From: Puniceicoccales bacterium
Lineage (GTDB): Bacteria > Verrucomicrobiota > Verrucomicrobiia > Opitutales > JAIRKQ01
DNA: 16,240 bases
Direction of reading: 5' to 3'
NCBI GenBank assembly: GCA_031288455.1
Contig: JAITRI010000058.1
Location: 1 to 16,240 of the forward strand
Of this stretch, positions 1 to 6,910 are shown one piece after another. The translations under genes were made by a program, and so were the position numbers. The stretch's first letter is position 1; the number at the start of each line of letters is the position of its first letter. Under the pieces are notes generated by a model, which searched no databases, had not been told where the DNA came from, and was given only the letters and a program-made list of their open reading frames with translations.

Positions 1-1442
1 CATCCATCCCACAAGAAAAAATCGTAGCGACGGACGATGAGGGAAAAGGGTATACTGCGAAGGAACTCGCCCAGGCGCTCTCGGGGAATAATCCACTCAA
101 TAGTCCCCATTATACGGACGCCGCAGCCACTTTCATTGGAAAATACTCATCAACAATACTCAATATCTTCGACGGCGATAGCAAGCATCTCTGCTGTGGT
201 ATTGCTGATGTAGGCTTGCTAATTACAGCATTAGCATACCATATTTCGATGGAGGAAGCTGGAGTTCCTAGCGACACTGCGATGGATGTGCTTGATGTGG
301 CACTCGGGCACCTCATTGAAAACCTCAAATGCGGGAAAAACTGGGACCGCGCGTGTAAGTTTTGCAAAAAAGAAGTACGCTATAACGCCATCAATATAAT
401 TGCCGCGACCAAAGGTTTAGATGCATCAACCGCCGGCGCAACCATGAAAGAGTGCGAAAAAAATTACAGCGCAATATCAGAGCACAATAAATCCTTTTTC
501 TCGACAGAGGATGCGATCCTCCAATGGACCAAAACAGCAGACGCTGCACTATCATATGCCAAAGAACACGGGGATAATGCCGGAAGAGCTCTGGCTAAAG
601 TTGCCCGCGATGTTTACACCCAATGCTACGACATCGGTTATTCGAACGGTATGGATCTGAATAGTGCGCGCACCTGTGCGCTAAAGGGGATCACTGGATT
701 TCTATGCGAGGTAAACGATGGAAAAGATATTAATGAAGCCGAAAAGGATGCTCTATCGTACGCGTTGCAGCTAGTGCATGGCGCGCCAAATGATTCTAAA
801 AAATCCGCAGACACATACGCCAATAGTATGGCTAATGGAAATGTGACGCTGGATTTGGATGCCACAGAATTCGCGGAAAGTACAGAACTCAATTCCATGG
901 AGCATGAAAATGCGATAACGGTGGAAGATATCACATATGCCAATAGTATGAAGGACGGAAATGTGGCACCGAATCCGGATGCTGGAGATGCCACAGAATC
1001 CGCGGAAACGGCGGAAAGTACGGAACTCAATTCCATGGAGCATGAAAATGCAGGAGCAGTGGAAGATGCTTCCGCTCACGGCGTGAAAATTCCGGCGAAA
1101 AATGCGAATAGCCCAACTCACGCCGTTGCGCAGAAATATATGGTGGATGATGAGCGCGTTGACAGCAAAGACACTCAAACAGCCGGCGTCGCAGCAAAAA
1201 GTAAACACTCCAAGAGACTATCGCCAGCGCAGAAATCCATCGCCAATAAAATTAAGAGCAATAAGCAGAGACGAATATCGCTATACCTAAGCCCATACCT
1301 TAATGGAGGGAAAGCTTTGGCAGAATACAAAAACATAATGAAAGAAAGAAAAGAAAAGATCTACGAAACCTATGCGAAGAGGAATAATTTTTCACAGCCG
1401 AAAAGCAAACCACCGCAACCCAAATTAGCCAAAAATAGATGA
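1..1442 (+). CDS. Hypothetical protein, 5'-truncated by window edge, with internal tandem repeat
   Basis: The frame is open from base 3 to the TGA at 1440-1442, so 479 residues are visible and the true start lies upstream. A TTG at 216 is only the first possible start inside the window, and the protein-like sequence before it (for example GYTAKELAQALSG) argues against using it. I recognise no family. The first ~270 residues look mostly helical with scattered cysteines (HLCCGIAD, CGKNWDRACKFCKKE). Next come two imperfect repeat units (816-935 and 936-1073) sharing YANSM..GNV and ESTELNSMEHENA..VED, acidic and Ser/Thr/Asn-rich. A strongly basic Lys/Arg/Pro tail closes the protein (ends PQPKLAKNR). 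That shape, a folded region followed by a low-complexity repeat and a basic tail, occurs in secreted or surface proteins, but no export signal can be judged without the N-terminus. It is followed by another unrecognised gene on the same strand after 130 bp. Confidence 0.85.
   Translation, partial: SIPQEKIVATDDEGKGYTAKELAQALSGNNPLNSPHYTDAAATFIGKYSSTILNIFDGDSKHLCCGIADVGLLITALAYHISMEEAGVPSDTAMDVLDVALGHLIENLKCGKNWDRACKFCKKEVRYNAINIIAATKGLDASTAGATMKECEKNYSAISEHNKSFFSTEDAILQWTKTADAALSYAKEHGDNAGRALAKVARDVYTQCYDIGYSNGMDLNSARTCALKGITGFLCEVNDGKDINEAEKDALSYALQLVHGAPNDSKKSADTYANSMANGNVTLDLDATEFAESTELNSMEHENAITVEDITYANSMKDGNVAPNPDAGDATESAETAESTELNSMEHENAGAVEDASAHGVKIPAKNANSPTHAVAQKYMVDDERVDSKDTQTAGVAAKSKHSKRLSPAQKSIANKIKSNKQRRISLYLSPYLNGGKALAEYKNIMKERKEKIYETYAKRNNFSQPKSKPPQPKLAKNR
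816..1073 (+). repeat. Two-unit in-frame tandem repeat inside the first gene
   Basis: Unit 1 (816-935, 40 codons) and unit 2 (936-1073, 46 codons) both start at a Tyr codon with YANSM and share the block ESTELNSMEHENA. At DNA level, runs such as caattccatggagcatgaaa are identical in both. Unit 2 has a six-codon insertion around DATESAETAE. The high DNA identity indicates a recent in-frame duplication. Confidence 0.85.
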
Positions 1443-1562
1443 CAGCTCCATGCGCCACTTCTCAGTTGCATTGGCGATGAATCTTCCCGCACGGAGAGTA
1501 ATTTTTTACTAAATTTGCAAAAATTATTGCCAATGTGTTATTTCTTTTCACAATGCTCGCCA

Positions 1563-1568
1563 GGGAGG
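1563..1568 (+). promoter_or_regulatory. Strong Shine-Dalgarno for the 1573 gene
   Basis: GGGAGG lies 4 nt before the ATG at 1573 and fixes that start. Most other genes in this window have weak or no visible ribosome binding sites, so this one stands out. Confidence 0.7.
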
Positions 1569-1572
1569 ACAA

Positions 1573-2985
1573 ATGGAATCTGCTATTGTTTGCGATGCGC
1601 CCGGCTGCGTGTGCGCCACAGAGGAGACATCTGAGAATATTCCAGCGAACGCCGTGGAGAATGAATGCCATGTGCATTCGGTGAAGTGCCGTGAGCCGAT
1701 GCTGTGCCCTGGCGAGGTGTCAAATTTCCGGCAGACGCTACTGGCAACCGGCAGGACGGCGGAGGTTTTGAGAGTGGCGGATGCGGCGATTGCTCCAGAA
1801 AGTAACCTCTGGAATGCCATTCCGGAAGACATCACACAGCAGCTGAAGGGCGAGAATCTATCATTTTTCTTCGGCAATGAACAGACGGATGCCCCGGATA
1901 AGAAGACGAAATTTTCCTTTTTCAGGGAACAAATTACGCTGCATGAGGCGAAGAAATTATCCATCTATGCGCTTTTGATATTTGCCAACAGCGACGTGGA
2001 ATTTTTCATAGCAAATGGATGTCTGCGGGAGCTGCTGGGACTGTTTGATCGGATATACATCGACATCATCCTAATTGTAGCGAATTGCATAACTGCCGAA
2101 AATAAAGCCGCCATTCATAGGTTGCTCAACTGCGGAAAAGATGCGGCAGAAGTCGAAAATCAGGAGCAAAAAAAGGCCACCAGAGTGGATGAATTGCAAA
2201 AGTTCATCGTGGACAAATTCAGCGATGAAAATGCGTTCACGGTCTCCCAAAATGCGGTAACAGTCGATGCGGATGTGGAGAGTTTCCTAAAAGTATTCTG
2301 TTCGAATTGCGTAAAAAATATTTTCACGGGAACATCGCAGAATGATGATGTGAAATCCATAGAAAACAAACTGCTGACATTCGGCGTCACCGCCAATTTT
2401 GCCGACAATTTGAATGTTGCGCAGGCGTGCGATCGCGTATTTGCATATCTCCACGGACAGGGACATAGTTTTCCGAAGAAAATAATTGCCATTGAGGCGC
2501 GATATCGGAACGATCTTTTCGGATTTATTCCTGGACCAAAAAGACCATATTTTCTCAAATCGGAGGAATTGCGCACCGAATTTGTCCCGTACGCTCCGCT
2601 TCTCATAAACAAAGACATAGACAATCGCAATGTGTCTGAGGTTTATCCCTATGCGGTTGAGGATGCATCGGTGACATCTTCCACTGTGCATCTGCTAAAT
2701 CTTATGGGGCGCTTTTACTATTTCCAGAACATGCACATGGATGCGAATGCTGCAATTTTCGAAAAATACACAGATCCAAATCACGCCATGCACAGCACAA
2801 TCAGGGATGAAGTGGCCCCGGGCGCACTGATTTCAAGGGATGGCAGTGATTTTTTCACGCTTGTGTTCACGGCACTTGTGCTCGGGAAAACATTCGGCGA
2901 TGGCATAATGGAGATTTATAGGGAATTGAAGGGCCCAGAAGTCAGCTCGCCGCTTCCGGTTCCTGAGAAATTAGCCGAAGACTAA
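1573..2985 (+). CDS. Hypothetical protein, 470 aa, Cys/His-rich N-terminus
   Basis: I do not recognise this protein. It starts at ATG 1573 behind GGGAGG and ends TAA. The first 45 residues hold six cysteines and two histidines (C7, C12, C14, C32, H33, H35, C39, C45; local sequence ECHVHSVKC), a spacing that could bind metal or form disulfides. There is no clear signal peptide. The rest is mixed helix and strand, with one moderately hydrophobic stretch (around DRIYIDIILIVANCITA, residues ~158-175) that is probably buried rather than a membrane segment. The C-terminal part has ordered-looking stretches (YLHGQGHSFPKKIIAIEAR; PGALISRDGSDFFTLVFTAL) and a Pro-rich end. It lies between the repeat-bearing gene (130 bp upstream) and xth (137 bp downstream), all on the + strand. 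Composition resembles its neighbours, so it is not an obvious recent import. Confidence 0.9.
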   Translation: MESAIVCDAPGCVCATEETSENIPANAVENECHVHSVKCREPMLCPGEVSNFRQTLLATGRTAEVLRVADAAIAPESNLWNAIPEDITQQLKGENLSFFFGNEQTDAPDKKTKFSFFREQITLHEAKKLSIYALLIFANSDVEFFIANGCLRELLGLFDRIYIDIILIVANCITAENKAAIHRLLNCGKDAAEVENQEQKKATRVDELQKFIVDKFSDENAFTVSQNAVTVDADVESFLKVFCSNCVKNIFTGTSQNDDVKSIENKLLTFGVTANFADNLNVAQACDRVFAYLHGQGHSFPKKIIAIEARYRNDLFGFIPGPKRPYFLKSEELRTEFVPYAPLLINKDIDNRNVSEVYPYAVEDASVTSSTVHLLNLMGRFYYFQNMHMDANAAIFEKYTDPNHAMHSTIRDEVAPGALISRDGSDFFTLVFTALVLGKTFGDGIMEIYRELKGPEVSSPLPVPEKLAED

Positions 2986-3122
2986 TTGCCGCCGCTGTGG
3001 AGCTTGGCGCATCATGGAATCGGCCGACGCGCACAATCGTGCCGACGGAATGACGCCGTCCGTGCCATGCGCCGGCTGAAGATCCAACTGGACAATTTTT
3101 TGAAAAACGTGAGCATTCTTCC

Positions 3123-3890
3123 ATGCGCATAGTTTCGTGGAATGTGAATGGGCTGCGTGCGATTTTGAAGAAAAATTTTCACGAGTCGATGGCAGCTCTG
3201 TCGCCGGATATTTTGTGTCTGCAGGAGACGAAGGTTGACAGTGCGTCAATCCCAGAGATTAATTTGCCGGGATACGCTAAGATTTTCAACTGCGCCGAGA
3301 GGAGAGGATATTCCGGCACCGCAATTTTTTCGAAAATTGAGCCGATGTCAGTGAACTGCAACACTCCCCTCGATGGCCTCACCGGCATCAGCGAAGGGCG
3401 CGTGATTGTCGCGGAATATGAAACATTTTCGCTGGTGAACGTCTACACTCCGAATTCCGGCAGTGAACTGAAGCGATTATCATTCAGACATGACGTTTGG
3501 GACGTTGAAATGCTGAAGATGCTGCTTAAGATCAGCGAAACAAAGGCCGCTATTCTGTGCGGCGACATGAACGTGGCACACGAAGAAATCGATTTGGCGA
3601 ATCCGCAGGGAAATCATTTCTCCGCTGGATTCACCGATGAGGAGCGCAGCGGCATGGAAAATTTGCTAAAAAATTTCGGCGTGGACACGTTTAGGAAATT
3701 TTTCCCAACTAGGGAGAAATGCTACAGCTGGTGGTCCTATCGCAGCGGCGCACGCGATAGAAATGTCGGCTGGCGGATAGACTATGTGATCGTTGACAGG
3801 GCCATTGAGAATGCGGTCAAAGACGCGTTCATCGCCGGGAGCATTCTCGGGTCCGATCACGCTCCCGTTGGCATTGATGTGAATTTGTGA
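3123..3890 (+). CDS. xth: Exodeoxyribonuclease III (AP endonuclease)
   Basis: This is a 255-aa member of the exonuclease III/AP endonuclease family (EEP fold). Such enzymes cleave DNA at abasic sites in base-excision repair and degrade 3' ends. The catalytic set is complete: N7 in the opening SWNVNGLRA, E35 in LCLQETK, Y108 in NVYTPNSG, D148 and N150 in CGDMNVAHEEIDLANP, D220 in WRIDYV, and D245-H246 in GSDHAPVG. FTDEERSGM and CYSWWSYR are further family hallmarks, and the length is normal. ATG 3123 is chosen because family members begin almost exactly with MRIVSWNVNG. The Shine-Dalgarno is weak. It stands alone between an unrecognised gene and tRNA-Gln. Confidence 0.97.
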   Translation: MRIVSWNVNGLRAILKKNFHESMAALSPDILCLQETKVDSASIPEINLPGYAKIFNCAERRGYSGTAIFSKIEPMSVNCNTPLDGLTGISEGRVIVAEYETFSLVNVYTPNSGSELKRLSFRHDVWDVEMLKMLLKISETKAAILCGDMNVAHEEIDLANPQGNHFSAGFTDEERSGMENLLKNFGVDTFRKFFPTREKCYSWWSYRSGARDRNVGWRIDYVIVDRAIENAVKDAFIAGSILGSDHAPVGIDVNL

Positions 3891-3996
3891 CTGCGATGGA
3901 TGCCATTGGAAGTGGCCGGAGAATATTTTTCTTGAAACAAATGGTGCGATTGCTTGCATGCGTCCAGTCGCGCTGGGCGCGAATGCTCTTTGCTGT

Positions 3997-4070
3997 TGCC
4001 CGATGGTGTAATGGTAGCACAACGGATTCTGACTCCGTTTGTTTAGGTTCGAGCCCTGATCGGGCAGCCA
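3997..4070 (+). tRNA. tRNA-Gln(CTG)
   Basis: It folds as a standard cloverleaf. The acceptor TGCCCGA pairs fully with TCGGGCA, and the D arm is GTGT..GCAC. The anticodon arm is ACGGA-TTCTGAC-TCCGT with anticodon CTG (reads CAG, Gln). The variable loop is 4 nt, and the T arm is TTAGG-TTCGAGC-CCTGA. The discriminator is G and the 3' CCA is encoded in the DNA (4068-4070). Confidence 0.97.
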
Positions 4071-4184
4071 CTTCAGCCGCTGCTGTGCTGGCATCTCACG
4101 TTGAATTTTAAGTGCCAAGGAACGCCATTTGTGGGGATTAATATCGAAAATTCTTGACAACGCCGATGGTTTGCCATGAATGAT

Positions 4185-4202
4185 CACCAGATTTTCCTGG
4201 TG
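4185..4202 (+). promoter_or_regulatory. Hairpin abutting the start codon of the 4205 gene
   Basis: CACCAG-ATTTTC-CTGGTG is a perfect 6-bp stem ending 2 nt before the ATG at 4205. It occupies the place where a Shine-Dalgarno should be. It may limit initiation there, or mean that translation starts at the next in-frame ATG (4229 or 4241). No function can be shown from sequence alone. Confidence 0.3.
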
Positions 4203-4204
4203 CG

Positions 4205-5275
4205 ATGGATATTGATGGCGACAAACTGATGGGTAATTTTCGGATGAATTTCGGAGTCAATGTCACGCCATCATCCGCGCCGATGACTGGGCCCGTCGCG
4301 TCCGTGGAGCAAAAGCCGGCCGAATCGTTTCCAATTGGTGCGCCGATGTCTTCCGTCATTGAAAAAATGGAAATGTTGACGCTGAGGCAATGCGCAGAGA
4401 CTAATGTGCCGCTTAGCGTATTTTCCGCAGCAGTGGCGCAGGCGGGGGCCTCTTATCCTCCATTTCCATCCGCTGCCATGAAACGCGACACGCTGGTGAT
4501 TATATCAGCCGAAGGGCCCGATTTACCGGAGGAGCGCGATGGCATCTCCATGGATGACGATTTAAAAAGCCTGGAGGAAAATTTGCGTGCGACGGTGCTG
4601 CTAATCGAAAAAGCCAGGCACCTAAACGTAAATCCAAAAAACTTGGAGCACCACAGGGAAGCGCTGGAGGCTGAAAAATTTGAGCACGAGAACAGAATCA
4701 GGTTCGGCGTAAGGATGACGCATGTGGCATCCATAGTCGAGCGCCACAGGAACATGATGCTTAGCGCCGCCAAAGACGGAATTGTGCCGGATTTTAACGA
4801 TATTCCATCGGTGAATGTGCTGGGCTACCGCTACGTGTGGCACATTGGCCAGTGGCAATGGCGAAAAATAGAAGAGCTCGGCGGTCGCACTCGCATTGGA
4901 GTGCACTTTTGCGACGACAGCGGCGGCAAGCCAGGATATTTGTCCGCCACAGACTGTCTGAAAATTCTACGGGAATGCAAAAGAGTGGCCGAGGAATACA
5001 TGGCGGAAGTGGCAAAGGAAGAAATAGATCCATCGTTTTACATTCACTGGACGAAGCGGTGTTCCGAAAAGCTTGGGCAATTAATTCTTGGATATGAGCG
5101 GGAACTGAAAAGCGGCAACCCCGTATATTCCAGTGCCGGAAGGATTATACACCACTGCGCCATTCTGGATGATGCCATGAGGAGAGACGGTCTCTACAAA
5201 AATCACGGCTGGAGAATCCCGATCATCGAAATCTTCGATCAGTACTCGCGGTTAATTTTCGGGGAAAATGTGTGA
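4205..5275 (+). CDS. Hypothetical protein, 356 aa, with central helical region
   Basis: I do not recognise this protein. ATG 4205 is the first possible start, because an in-frame TGA lies at 4181-4183. It has no Shine-Dalgarno and sits against a hairpin, so M9 (4229) or M14 (4244 region) could be used instead. Residues 1-110 are Pro/Ala/Ser-rich and probably loosely ordered. Residues ~115-190 are a charged, probably coiled-coil stretch (LKSLEENLRATVLLIEKA; REALEAEKFEHENRIR). Residues ~200-356 look folded, with aromatic-rich pieces (GYRYVWHIGQWQWRKIEELG; PSFYIHWTKRCSEK; NHGWRIPIIEIFDQY). There is no signal peptide or membrane segment. It ends immediately before the first intergenic repeat array. 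The preceding genes on this strand include two other unrecognised ones, but I see no shared motif with either. Confidence 0.88.
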   Translation: MDIDGDKLMGNFRMNFGVNVTPSSAPMTGPVASVEQKPAESFPIGAPMSSVIEKMEMLTLRQCAETNVPLSVFSAAVAQAGASYPPFPSAAMKRDTLVIISAEGPDLPEERDGISMDDDLKSLEENLRATVLLIEKARHLNVNPKNLEHHREALEAEKFEHENRIRFGVRMTHVASIVERHRNMMLSAAKDGIVPDFNDIPSVNVLGYRYVWHIGQWQWRKIEELGGRTRIGVHFCDDSGGKPGYLSATDCLKILRECKRVAEEYMAEVAKEEIDPSFYIHWTKRCSEKLGQLILGYERELKSGNPVYSSAGRIIHHCAILDDAMRRDGLYKNHGWRIPIIEIFDQYSRLIFGENV

Positions 5276-5340
5276 CGAGCGCGGCGAGCGCGAGGGCGTT
5301 CTAATGCCTAAAGCGGGCAGGGGCGGCGTTCTATTTTTAT

Positions 5341-5396
5341 GCCTCCGGCGGGCAGGGGCGCAGCCCCTGCTCCCACTGCATCCGCTTCGCGGATGC
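5341..5396 (+). repeat. Palindromic module (B+C hairpins), forward copy
   Basis: GCCTCCGGCGGGC leads into GCAGGGGC-GCA-GCCCCTGC (5352-5370), then a short spacer and GCATCCGC-TTC-GCGGATGC (5378-5396). A near-identical module lies in the opposite orientation at 15864-15909, and the beginning of another same-orientation copy is cut by the right edge (16215-16240). Confidence 0.85.
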
Positions 5397-5484
5397 GGAC
5401 CGCTGCGCGCGGGAGTGACGGAAGTCACAAAAAGGTTAAAATATGCGCACGGCGAGCGCGGGGGTGTTCTAATGCCTAAAGCGG

Positions 5485-5529
5485 GCAGGGGCAAAGCCCC
5501 TGCTCCCGCCGCATCCGCTTCGCGGATGC
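5485..5529 (+). repeat. Palindromic module, second forward copy
   Basis: GCAGGGGC-AAA-GCCCCTGC (5485-5503) is followed by GCATCCGC-TTC-GCGGATGC (5511-5529). The loop of the first hairpin differs from the 5352 copy (AAA instead of GCA) while the stem is identical. Confidence 0.85.
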
Positions 5530-5584
5530 GGATCGCTGCGCGTGTGAAATCCTGTGTCCCTTCGCATTCCGACACGCTTACAAT

Positions 5585-5629
5585 TTCCCTCACCCCCTCC
5601 TCGCCTTCGGCGAGGAGGGGGTGAGGGAA
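5585..5629. repeat. Perfect 21-bp-stem hairpin with TTC loop
   Basis: The 21 bases at 5585-5605 are perfectly complementary to 5609-5629, around loop TTC (5606-5608). The inner stem is CTCGCC/GGCGAG and the outer arm is C-rich. There is no T-run after it, so it is not a standard Rho-independent terminator. Relatives with the same inner stem but other outer arms lie at 13545-13580 and 13805-13843. Confidence 0.9.
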
Positions 5630-5742
5630 GAACGCGATAGATGCGCGCGGGAGTGACGGAAGTCACAAAAAGGTTAAAAATATGCGCGCGGCGGAAATCT
5701 CCGGAAAACTAAAAACAAAACCGTCGGAAGGGTAAAAATTCG

Positions 5743-5828
5743 TGGTGCTCGGGGCGGGACTCGAACCCGCACGCCACTACTGGCAAAGGATTTTAAGTCC
5801 TCAGCGTCTACCATTCCGCCACTCGAGC
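5743..5828 (-). tRNA. tRNA-Leu(TAA)
   Basis: On the minus strand it reads acceptor GCTCGAG, then a GTGGCGGAATGGTAGACGC D-arm region. The anticodon arm is GAGGA-CTTAAAA-TCCTT with anticodon TAA (reads TTA, Leu). A long class II variable arm follows, then T arm GCGGG-TTCGAGT-CCCGC, acceptor CCCGAGC, discriminator A and encoded CCA. The acceptor stem has one A.C mismatch at position 6:67; the other six pairs are canonical. It lies between the first repeat array and the adenylate-kinase-like gene. Confidence 0.97.
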
Positions 5829-5949
5829 CTGCGGAAAAACTTCTGTGCGTTTACGGGAAAAAATCAATGCTTTTCGGTGGACATGGCAGCAATTCAGCGG
5901 TAAACATTTTAATTGGCAGCGCACGTGTGTGGCGCTCGCATCGCCCAAG

Positions 5950-6822
5950 TTAATCGCCGATGGAGTCAAGACTCTTCTGCTTGAGCAGAATATTATAGGT
6001 CCTATTTTTTACGTCTTCGAATGTCCCCTCGGCGTTTATCTCGCAAAAATCGAGATCGTTGCGCAGAATCACTATGCAGTCTCTGATGGACTTCTCATAT
6101 ATTTCGTACCTGCGCATTGCGGATTCACTCGATATGTCCGTTGCCCTGACTGCAATTTCCGAACGACCTTCCACCTTTGCCGTTTTGTTGCGCTCAATGG
6201 CCTCTGTGCCGCGCGCCAATTGCCTTTCCACGCTTGTTTTGCGTGAAACGGAAAAATTCACCATTCTAAATATCACGTCATTCTGCCCATCTTTGGAGCG
6301 GAGCGCTCTGATTAATTGTCTCAGGAAATACGCCTGCACGGCCGTCCGCGGAAATCCATCTATTATGACGCCCCTAGCATTTTCCGGCTTCAGCAGCTCC
6401 TCGACCACCTTCAGCACGACAATGTCGTCGCTGATCAGCATGCCCTTATCCTTAAGCGCCTCACACTCGGGAGTTTTGAGCAGCGAACTTACCTCAACGG
6501 GCCTGCTTGGAATCTCGAGGACGCGCATGACGGTCAGCGTATTGGTGCCCTTTCCGGCCCCCGGAGCGCCGTTCAGAAAGACCACCTGCTTCGGAAAATG
6601 CAAATTTTTCTCTCCAAATCTGCTGCACAGTCCACCCCAGATGTCGTCGAACAAATCCATTGCGATTATTTCGCTCTCTTTCATCTCTCTATGCTTTTCC
6701 AGTGGAGACTTTACATTTTCCACCGGTAAAATTTTTTCATCCGCTAGCCCCACATCACCGATCGCCTCTATGCTACACATCATTGCGATTGCAAACAAAA
6801 AAACTGGCAGTATCCTCTTCAA
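5950..6822 (-). CDS. Exported adenylate kinase-like (nucleoside monophosphate kinase family) protein
   Basis: This 290-aa protein carries the adenylate kinase core. The P-loop GAPGAGKGT (residues 85-93) binds phosphate. SSLL (112-115) fits the position of the NMP-binding segment. DGFPRT (155-160) is the classic NMP-kinase signature, and ATDISSESAMRRYEIYEKS (~227-245) corresponds to the Arg-containing segment before the C-terminal domain. Ahead of this core is a probable signal peptide: K2-R3, a hydrophobic run LPVFLFAIAMM, and a possible cleavage site after AIG (residue ~22). Ordinary adenylate kinase is cytoplasmic and ~215 aa, so this is either an exported relative or an anchored paralogue. 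The substrate is not shown by sequence. The start is TTG 6822, the first after an in-frame TAA, with AAGGG directly against it. glgC lies upstream on the same strand (88-bp gap) and tRNA-Leu downstream. Confidence 0.85.
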   Translation of the reverse strand: MKRILPVFLFAIAMMCSIEAIGDVGLADEKILPVENVKSPLEKHREMKESEIIAMDLFDDIWGGLCSRFGEKNLHFPKQVVFLNGAPGAGKGTNTLTVMRVLEIPSRPVEVSSLLKTPECEALKDKGMLISDDIVVLKVVEELLKPENARGVIIDGFPRTAVQAYFLRQLIRALRSKDGQNDVIFRMVNFSVSRKTSVERQLARGTEAIERNKTAKVEGRSEIAVRATDISSESAMRRYEIYEKSIRDCIVILRNDLDFCEINAEGTFEDVKNRTYNILLKQKSLDSIGD

Positions 6823-6874
6823 CCCTTGTTAGCGGCGCATGCTAGAATGTTTCCCATTTTAATCCAGAAATTTT

Positions 6875-6905
6875 TTTATAAAAGTGGAAATTCTTTTGGT
6901 TTCAA
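6875..6905 (-). promoter_or_regulatory. Candidate promoter for the adenylate kinase-like gene
   Basis: Read on the minus strand in the AT-rich glgC-kinase gap, TTGAAA (6905-6900) is followed after 18-19 nt by an overlapping TTATAA/TATAAA. Spacing is slightly long. This suggests that the gene need not depend on read-through from glgC. Confidence 0.3.
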
Positions 6906-6910
6906 ACATT

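Larger units (their letters stand above)
5283..5687. repeat. Intergenic array I: two diverged repeat units with nested hairpins
   Basis: Unit 1 (5283-5450) and unit 2 (5451-5687) share the same module order. The 42-nt opening block (5283-5324 and 5451-5492) differs at two positions. It is followed by a GCAGGGGC/GCCCCTGC hairpin, a GCATCCGC-TTC-GCGGATGC hairpin, and a 45-nt closing block (5404-5448 and 5642-5687) that contains GTGAC-GGAA-GTCAC and an A-run followed by GGTTAAAA. Unit 2 carries about 100 extra bases (5543-5642) with a long hairpin. Reading frames across it are only GC-rich artefacts. The gap 5276-5742 holds no gene that I can support. Confidence 0.85.

Noticed and set aside
3891..3945. 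Terminator after xth (GCCATT..AGTGGC followed by ATATTTTT)
   Set aside because: The stem is only 4-5 bp and the T-run is displaced by about 8 nt.
3887..4111. Small plus-strand open frame between xth and the 4205 gene
   Set aside because: It runs straight through the tRNA-Gln gene and has no protein-like features.
4154..4182. Promoter for the 4205 gene built on TTGACA at 4154
   Set aside because: The -35 matches perfectly but the region at the right spacing (ATGAATG) is a poor -10; not strong enough to list.
5585..5629. Rho-independent terminator
   Set aside because: The hairpin is very stable but no T-run follows on either strand, and the same core occurs in other contexts.
5276..5742. Long open frames on both strands across array I
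   Set aside because: They follow the GC-rich repeats in several frames at once, lack ribosome binding sites, and their peptides (Arg/Pro/Gly-rich) merely echo the palindromes.
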